DNA of 64,000 nucleotides, taken from Oopsacas minuta. Taxonomy: Eukaryota > Porifera > Hexactinellida > Lyssacinosida > Leucopsacidae. A model generated the notes under the pieces. That model was given only the letters and a program-made list of their open reading frames with translations, was not told the origin of the DNA and did no database searches. Position numbers and translations under genes: made by a program. Where the stretch lies: NCBI GenBank assembly GCA_024704765.1, contig JAKMXF010000221.1, positions 496,001 through 560,000 of the forward strand. Direction: 5' to 3'. Of this stretch, positions 59,701-64,000 are shown in pieces. Each line of letters begins with the position of its first letter. Positions within the stretch are counted from its first letter, which is position 1.

Positions 59701-62333
59701 TCTTGTGGTTGTGTCCTACAATTAACTGCCACTTGTAATTGGGTGAATAAGAAAGCTCATCACAACTACGGAGCTGTAATCCCTCTTGCTTTCTATTTAC
59801 CATTCAAATGTAAATACGATCTATTCAGTTCAGGCGATGTTTCATTTGTTAAACTAACCTTACAGTCAACTACACCCCTTCCTATTCTTCTACGTGATAT
59901 GAAAGTTAAACAGACCTCTGTACTGAAGTCACTGATGACATGCGACCAATTAGAGTCCCTACTGCACCCAGGGGACGTGATGACACTCCTGTATCAGGTA
60001 TAATTTTGACCAACGATTTCTAACGAATTTGTTGCTAAGATACGTCAATGGAATGTGTTATATAGGTAGATAAGGAATTCAACCCGGTGTTGAGTCAGAT
60101 ATGTCAGCTGTTGATTCAATACTCACTCGTTGGACAGGAGGAGACCATATTAGAGCATTCATTCCGTTTCAAGCTACATGATATACAGAGCATGTTCATA
60201 TTGACTTCACAAATTGAAGTAAGTGAGTCTCCTCTAATTGTCCACTTGGACACCTTTCACCCCGTTAGGTGGACAAATAGAAAGCCAAATGGGGTCGTAG
60301 GGGACATAAACAAGCCCATGGTATTCTCCATGGGCTCCGATAAAGTCAGTGATAAAATCGACACAATTATCCACGGTATATAGGCACACAAATAGTGTAA
60401 TCTGATTGGCTTACAGCAGCTGTAATTCTGTAGCTATCTGATGCTGTATTGAAGAAGGACCAGGAATGCAAACTCTCAATTAACATTAAAAATATACGAG
60501 ACCTCCCCAGACAGTGGCAAGCCCCCATGGACGATATCGTGGTGGTGGAGTACGAATTGAGGTGTGAAAATGGTAACTGGGAGCTGGGGGAGGAGATACA
60601 TGGGTCTCTTAGACTACAACCGATGAAGAACGCATCAGAGGATCTAAAATTTCGGATCCGTCCCCTCACCCATGGGCAACTCCCCCTCCCTAATTTGTTC
60701 CTAACCCTCAAATCATACACCTGGAATAATACTAGCAGTTACATAACAGCTCAGTTCTCTGACACATCCTCTCCGGCTGATGTACCATACACGATGATAC
60801 CACTAACAAGTGTACAGGTGTATAATTCTACTGCATCCATGGTTGTACCTATACATTCTGACAACTAGCAACTTGGATTTTATGGATAATATTATTTTGA
60901 TTTTAACGGTATTTTTACTATTAGAGAAAATTGAATATACGGGGAACTTCTGGAAACGGAGTGAAAATGAATAGAGAAAATTGCTACAAATGAACTTCGG
61001 ACAAGGTAGCGTTTTCCGGTGTCCCAGACCCTGTTTGTGGAGATTACACTGCACTAACCCCATACTACAAGCCGTATAACATGAATACAGTCAACTCCCG
61101 TGATATCGAACACATGGATGTATCGAGTATCCGCTTATATTGAGGTGTGAAATTGTACAAATATGGTCCCAAACCGTCAAAGTAACAAATATTCCATTGG
61201 TCATATCTGTGTAATTATCACGGTCCCTTGAGCTTTGATGTAACAGGAGTAAACTGTAATTATTATAAATTACACAGATGGGCATTTGTATTAGAATTCG
61301 AATCATATTCCAAAAGTGGTGAGGTTCGTGGTTTGTGGTTATAGATATGATAATGGTTGATGATTTAACATTTTCAGAGATCTCCGTTCTCGATAACACT
61401 AATGTATAATGTATTACAACATTCCATTCAACCATAACTATATCTTTGAATGAATTGCACTTCTACAAGTGCCCAGTATATTAATTTGGAATTTATGGCA
61501 CAAAAGCTTTACTGAAAAAATTGGCTGAAAAATCAAATTTTGTAATCTTTTCTAACCAAAATTTGATATTGTCCGTCTCCATTTCTCAGTAACAACTTGA
61601 TTTGGAAGCAGAACTGTCTAATTACAGCAATTTTACACTGAAAATTAATATACAAAAGGTGTTAAAAGTAATTAAATACGTAGCTCTAGCTTGTTAATAA
61701 AATGACGAGACAGAAATTGTTCAGATTAGAAATCGGAACCTGTTTGATATTATTAACCCAAAAAAGTGGAAAATATATCATAATTAAGTGTCAAATTGGT
61801 TTTGAAAGCATTTCTTCATAGCAACGGTATAGTATTCTTCATAGCAACGGTATAGTATTCTTGGTATGTGTAATAGTTTATTAATAAAATAATTTTCAGT
61901 AGAAATAACAAACAGGAAATATTAAAATATTTCCTTTAAGATTTCCTCGTTTGAAGAGATTATTTCTAAGATCAGTGTTGGAGGGGACTACTGTTTCTAA
62001 CTAGGGGGTACACGGGTAGTATTGTGGCCCATCGCGTTCACAGGCACGGACCATTGGTCCAAAAATATTAGGAACATTTTAACAACTTCACCCCGTAGCT
62101 TAATGGTCGGAAAATGATAGAAATTGATTGGCTAAAATTGACCAATAGAATATCACCCGACACATAATTAGTAAACCCTCAAATCTGATTGGTCTAGAAC
62201 ATTTAATTGTAACTAACTGATCGGGGGCTTTGTAGTGAAGGAAATCTTTTGAAGGATGTGGACTGTTCCTCTTCTCCTGCACAGATCGTGACGCCACGGC
62301 AGGACTAGCTGATCCCTCTACTGATATCGGCAT
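53783..62333 (-). CDS. Orphan 303-residue protein whose introns host TRAPPC10 and GDA
   Basis: Five minus-strand exons, 62333-62218, 56603-56339, 56074-55972, 54449-54270 and 54030-53783, join with matching phases (2, 0, 1, 1) and no stop, total 304 codons. The N-terminus (MPISVEGSASP, then KDFLHYKAPDQYNQSNRDRFQ) runs into a Gly/Trp/Tyr-rich block (FYQDYTGGRMGGIGAG, GWGTYHGRDWYMGN) that looks like a microtubule- or filament-associated repeat. A basic Ser/Arg stretch, a helical acidic piece (TAEERGQIYKYLQDTARGS) and a lysine-rich segment follow. It ends with GTIFSVSGARQPAHYAIFPDW. I do not recognise the family. Intron 1 is 5.6 kb and holds TRAPPC10; intron 3 is 1.5 kb and holds GDA, both on the other strand. 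Four short exons would be easy to miss; the exon 1 assignment rests on phase, ATG and a good donor, not on homology. Confidence 0.62.
54588..55925 (+). CDS. GDA: Guanine deaminase
   Basis: Single exon, 445 residues (human about 454). Amidohydrolase motifs are complete: FIDTHIHAPQYPN with the two zinc histidines, the LEWLSAYTFPLE loop, GTTTACYF, HISENKREV, ILAHAIYLTDQEL with the third histidine, GIAHCPVSN and GLGTDVSGGYTVS with the zinc aspartate. The C-terminal FNGDDRNILEVFVSGR is typical of GDA. The enzyme turns guanine into xanthine and ammonia in the cytosol and drains purines to urate. It sits inside intron 3 of the 303-residue gene on the opposite strand, 138 bp from one exon and 46 bp from the other. 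Confidence 0.97.
   Translation: MQQVCSRVTRVFVGTLIHAPCLGEVIISQSILGIDPQGKILFIRPYNQLEAVKGEFEFKDTSIVQLSPSQFLIPGFIDTHIHAPQYPNTGLGLDKPLLEWLSAYTFPLEARFSDPNYARGVYNDVIRDTLRHGTTTACYFTSVHVEAAKVMCDLIHKWGQRGLVGKTCMDCNSPPSLSQTLETNIQGSKQLIAHISQLGSSLLSPVLTPRFALTCSEECMRALGVLAREGHYHIQTHISENKREVERAHELYPTADSYTHVYQECGLLTDKTILAHAIYLTDQELGICKEERVGIAHCPVSNFALKSGVFDSRRILERDIKLGLGTDVSGGYTVSMLEVMRQTLIASTCISFQTQDPAYRPLDYREAFHLATLGGARVLGLEDKVGSFEEGKEFDALLVDVNSLRSQIRADPGLSVSEKFQKFFFNGDDRNILEVFVSGRRVETQ
56717..60868 (+). CDS. TRAPPC10: TRAPP II subunit TRAPPC10 (Trs130)
   Basis: Exons 56717-59401, 59533-59997, 60066-60218 and 60434-60868, all phase 0, give 1245 residues, close to human 1259. The N-terminal part has VTYSTEENLFRILKPRLEAEL and EWNR-like spacing typical of Trs130 (WYNRSTKNDIKTWLMALEQFGYDNWILVHV). 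The middle is a TPR-like helical solenoid (LMQEQLCFAYEHMGMYQAALLAYDEIDAML). The C-terminal third is beta-rich, with Ig-like segments (VEYELRCENGNWELGE). TRAPPC10 is a shell subunit of TRAPPII, the exchange factor for Rab1/Rab11-type GTPases at the Golgi. The gene lies wholly in intron 1 of the minus-strand 303-residue gene; its ATG is 113 bp from that gene's exon 2. Confidence 0.93.
60936..61051. mobile_element. MITE family B copy 3' of TRAPPC10
   Basis: Left part GGGGAACTTCTGGAAACGG, then GAGTGAAAATGAAT and AAATGAACTTCGGACAAGG; right end CTGTTTGTGGAGATTACACTG. It lies 37 bp before a family A copy. Confidence 0.65.
61088..61256. mobile_element. MITE family A copy 3' of TRAPPC10
   Basis: 169 bp between TA dinucleotides. 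Left CAGTCAACTCCCGTGATATC, middle ATGGTCCCAAACCGTCAAAG, right TTTGATGTAACAGGAGTAAAC then TG. Inverse orientation of the core relative to the copy at 42635. Confidence 0.8.
61812..61862. repeat. 23-bp tandem repeat, 2.2 copies
   Basis: TTCTTCATAGCAACGGTATA + GTA occurs at 61812 and again, identical, at 61835, with a partial third unit. Inside intron 1 of the 303-residue gene. Confidence 0.9.
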
Positions 62334-63097
62334 TTGGCTAATAAATAATAAACAAACATAAGTTGTTACAAACAAGATAATAAATATTCGAGCAATATTT
62401 CAATCAAATGATCAAGAAAACACGACACAATGTATGCACGGTTTATATCGCGTTCATGTTACAGGACGCTCTCCACTGTGGAAACTATGTAACGTTTTCA
62501 TTTCCAATTTGAACACGCATTGAAGGGGAAATTGGTGTAAACGAAAAGCAAGACACATATGTAGGTGTCACAAATATTCAGGAAATAGCGCCACATTACT
62601 AACACCCGGAAAAGTGTCAGGTGACTAGATTAAAAATGGATACCTTAAACATATAACAGAATTTGTTATTGAGATACAGTTTAATGACAATCACGCAAGC
62701 ATCGTAATTATAACACCAAAATGTGTAATTGGAAAACACTTCTTAATTATAATTCATAACTATTAATAAACTGAAAATAGTCATTAACACCTAGAGAATT
62801 ATGGAAAATTATATCAGACAATAGTTACAATTAGTTTTCTATCTGTCTCTAGCTTATAAGTGTTAATGTGTACAAATACAGTCAGAGTGCTAATTAAAGA
62901 CAGTAATGGTATCGTAATGTTCTGAAACTCATGGGTGACAGGGTCCAGAACTTCCTGAGATGTCACCAAATTTAATGACGTCATAGAATACGCCTCTCTA
63001 TAGATATAACAAAGCGTATGTGTGTGTCCACGCGTTTTCTCAGAGATGCCTGTGCCGATTCAAACCAAATTTTGTGTGTCAACTAAGTAGTACCCAA

Positions 63098-63431
63098 CAG
63101 GCTTGGACCGGGTCATGATATCCTGACCCGGTGACCCGGTTATCAAAACATTAATTTTCTATATTACATTATCTATGTACGTACATAAGAGTATATATGT
63201 ATATAAGTATACGGTAGTAATGATACCAAACAAGTTTAGTAAAAATACTAATGATTCATGAAAATGAAACGTGTAACTAATATTGACCGAATCTTTATGA
63301 TTTACAAACCGTTATAATTTAATTATCCATAAAGATATAAACCGGGTCAAGTCAAAATCAGTGACCCGGTTCAGACCCGGAAATTTATTGAAAATAGTGA
63401 CCCGGTTTATTCGTGACCCGGCCCAAGCCTG
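63098..63431. mobile_element. Nonautonomous hAT-like MITE with 8-bp target duplication
   Basis: 334 bp. Left end CAGGCTTGGACCGGGTCA and inverse right end CAGGCTTGGGCCGGGTCA match 17 of 18. Perfect 8-bp direct repeats GTACCCAA flank it (63090-63097 and 63432-63439). The subterminal parts carry several GACCCGG/CCGGGTC motifs in both orientations, possible transposase sites. No ORF. An 8-bp duplication and CAGG ends fit the hAT superfamily. Confidence 0.92.
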
Positions 63432-63535
63432 GTACCCAACCACTCCAATTCAGAAGTATTTTTCGAATCGAACCATGTTTGGACAAGATATGTGAATTTT
63501 TCACACCTCGCCCATATAAATCAATGCATTTTGGT

Positions 63536-63571
63536 GGAATCTGATTGGTCCACGTTGGCCAATCAGATTCC
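63536..63571. repeat. Perfect 13-bp inverted repeat with 10-bp loop
   Basis: GGAATCTGATTGG and CCAATCAGATTCC face each other around TCCACGTTGG. The same CCAATCAGAT word recurs in the dispersed family D motif at 1349 and, inverted, at 62190. Confidence 0.85.
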
Positions 63572-64000
63572 AACCTTCGTATAATATAAAAGGAATTCCT
63601 GAGATGGCGCTTGCTTGTACGATTGCCGGTGGTTAGTTACCAACATGACACTTAGATATTTCGTAATTCCCAAAACTAATATTCGAATTTTTAAAGTATT
63701 CCCTGCAAGTTTTGGCGGACTACAGAGTCACTGAATTTAATTACGTCATTGAATACTCAATTAATTAGAAGTAACACCTCTTAATTAGAATTATAAGACA
63801 CTTAGACTACTCAAACAAGAACTGAACTATACTTAGATCAATTAGAGACAATATGGTTACTATTTTACCAGTAATAGCTCTATTATAATAATAAATGAGT
63901 AAATTCAAACAATGGAAGAGCGACACTTGTCTGACACTCCTTGTGCGCCACATCATGCCACTTAAGAGCCACATTTGCCAGTCAAGAATACATAGAAAAT

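Larger units (their letters stand above)
62334..64000. other. Repeat-rich tail of the window
   Basis: No credible coding sequence. It contains the upstream region of the 303-residue gene, the hAT-like MITE at 63098-63431, a hairpin at 63536-63571, two segments with TTTAATGACGTCA or TTTAATTACGTCA (62971, 63737) that look like parts of a further dispersed element, and AT-rich filler. Confidence 0.5.

Noticed and set aside
62100-62375. 91-residue minus-strand ORF as an independent gene
   Set aside because: Only its middle part looks coding; it is better explained as exon 1 of the 303-residue gene, ending at the GTTAGT donor.
1-64000. tRNA, rRNA, CRISPR arrays or bacterial operon features
   Set aside because: None seen; no cloverleaf with A/B boxes was recognised and the gene structure is eukaryotic throughout.

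Overview
The window is nuclear DNA of a compact animal genome. It is AT-rich by eye and dense with genes. Introns are GT-AG and mostly 50-300 bp, and many genes have no intron in their coding sequence. The gene set is metazoan: a Rab9-type GTPase, CaMKII, glycine amidinotransferase, P-glycoprotein, START-domain proteins, TRAPPC10, NDC1, MTMR14, and the ciliary proteins CFAP45 and ODF3/SHIPPO. The protein style (a coiled-coil/NHL protein, a PDZ plus Roc/COR-like protein) and the compactness suggest an early-branching animal, most likely a sponge and perhaps a glass sponge. That taxon is inference, not proof.

Layout. 1-6.1 kb: the 5' half of an ADAP-type ArfGAP (minus) and the last ~1180 codons of an ABCB transporter (plus). 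6.3-11.5 kb: galactose mutarotase, an MFS carrier (minus) and a four-exon glycine amidinotransferase. 11.9-18.7 kb: MTMR14 (minus), whose 5.1-kb first intron holds CFAP45 (plus), whose fourth intron holds a 240-aa orphan ORF (minus). 19.5-27.3 kb: an 11-exon, 1231-aa protein with two PDZ-like domains and a Roc/COR-like region; its second intron holds intronless PPP4R3. 27.6-34.6 kb: NHL protein, a small PPxY membrane protein, a coiled-coil orphan, an ankyrin-BTB gene hosting an ODF3-like gene, and a TTC9-like gene. 34.7-40.5 kb: a 1385-aa low-complexity protein hosting TRNT1. 41.2-48.4 kb: CaMKII with a short hub, two START-domain genes, a minimal PIGQ and a frameshifted alpha-kinase pseudogene. 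48.7-53.3 kb: an ER EF-hand protein ending in KDEL, NDC1 and a Rab9-like GTPase. 53.8-62.3 kb: a 303-aa orphan whose introns host both TRAPPC10 and guanine deaminase. 60.9-64 kb: a repeat-rich tail with a complete hAT-like MITE.

The main theme is gene nesting. Seven genes lie inside introns of others, one at two levels. Exon joins for every host were checked by reading-frame phase, and all close without stops. Five of the seven guests have no intron in the coding sequence; the exceptions are CFAP45 and TRAPPC10. Short nonautonomous transposons (a TA-flanked ~160-bp family, a second family with CCTCC-containing ends and an hAT-like element) fill introns and gaps.

The genes do not form one pathway. 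They cover housekeeping membrane traffic (TRAPPC10, Rab9, ADAP, START), the nuclear pore (NDC1), GPI anchors (PIGQ), purine, creatine and galactose metabolism, and ciliary structure (CFAP45, ODF3-like). No tRNA, rRNA or CRISPR array was seen.
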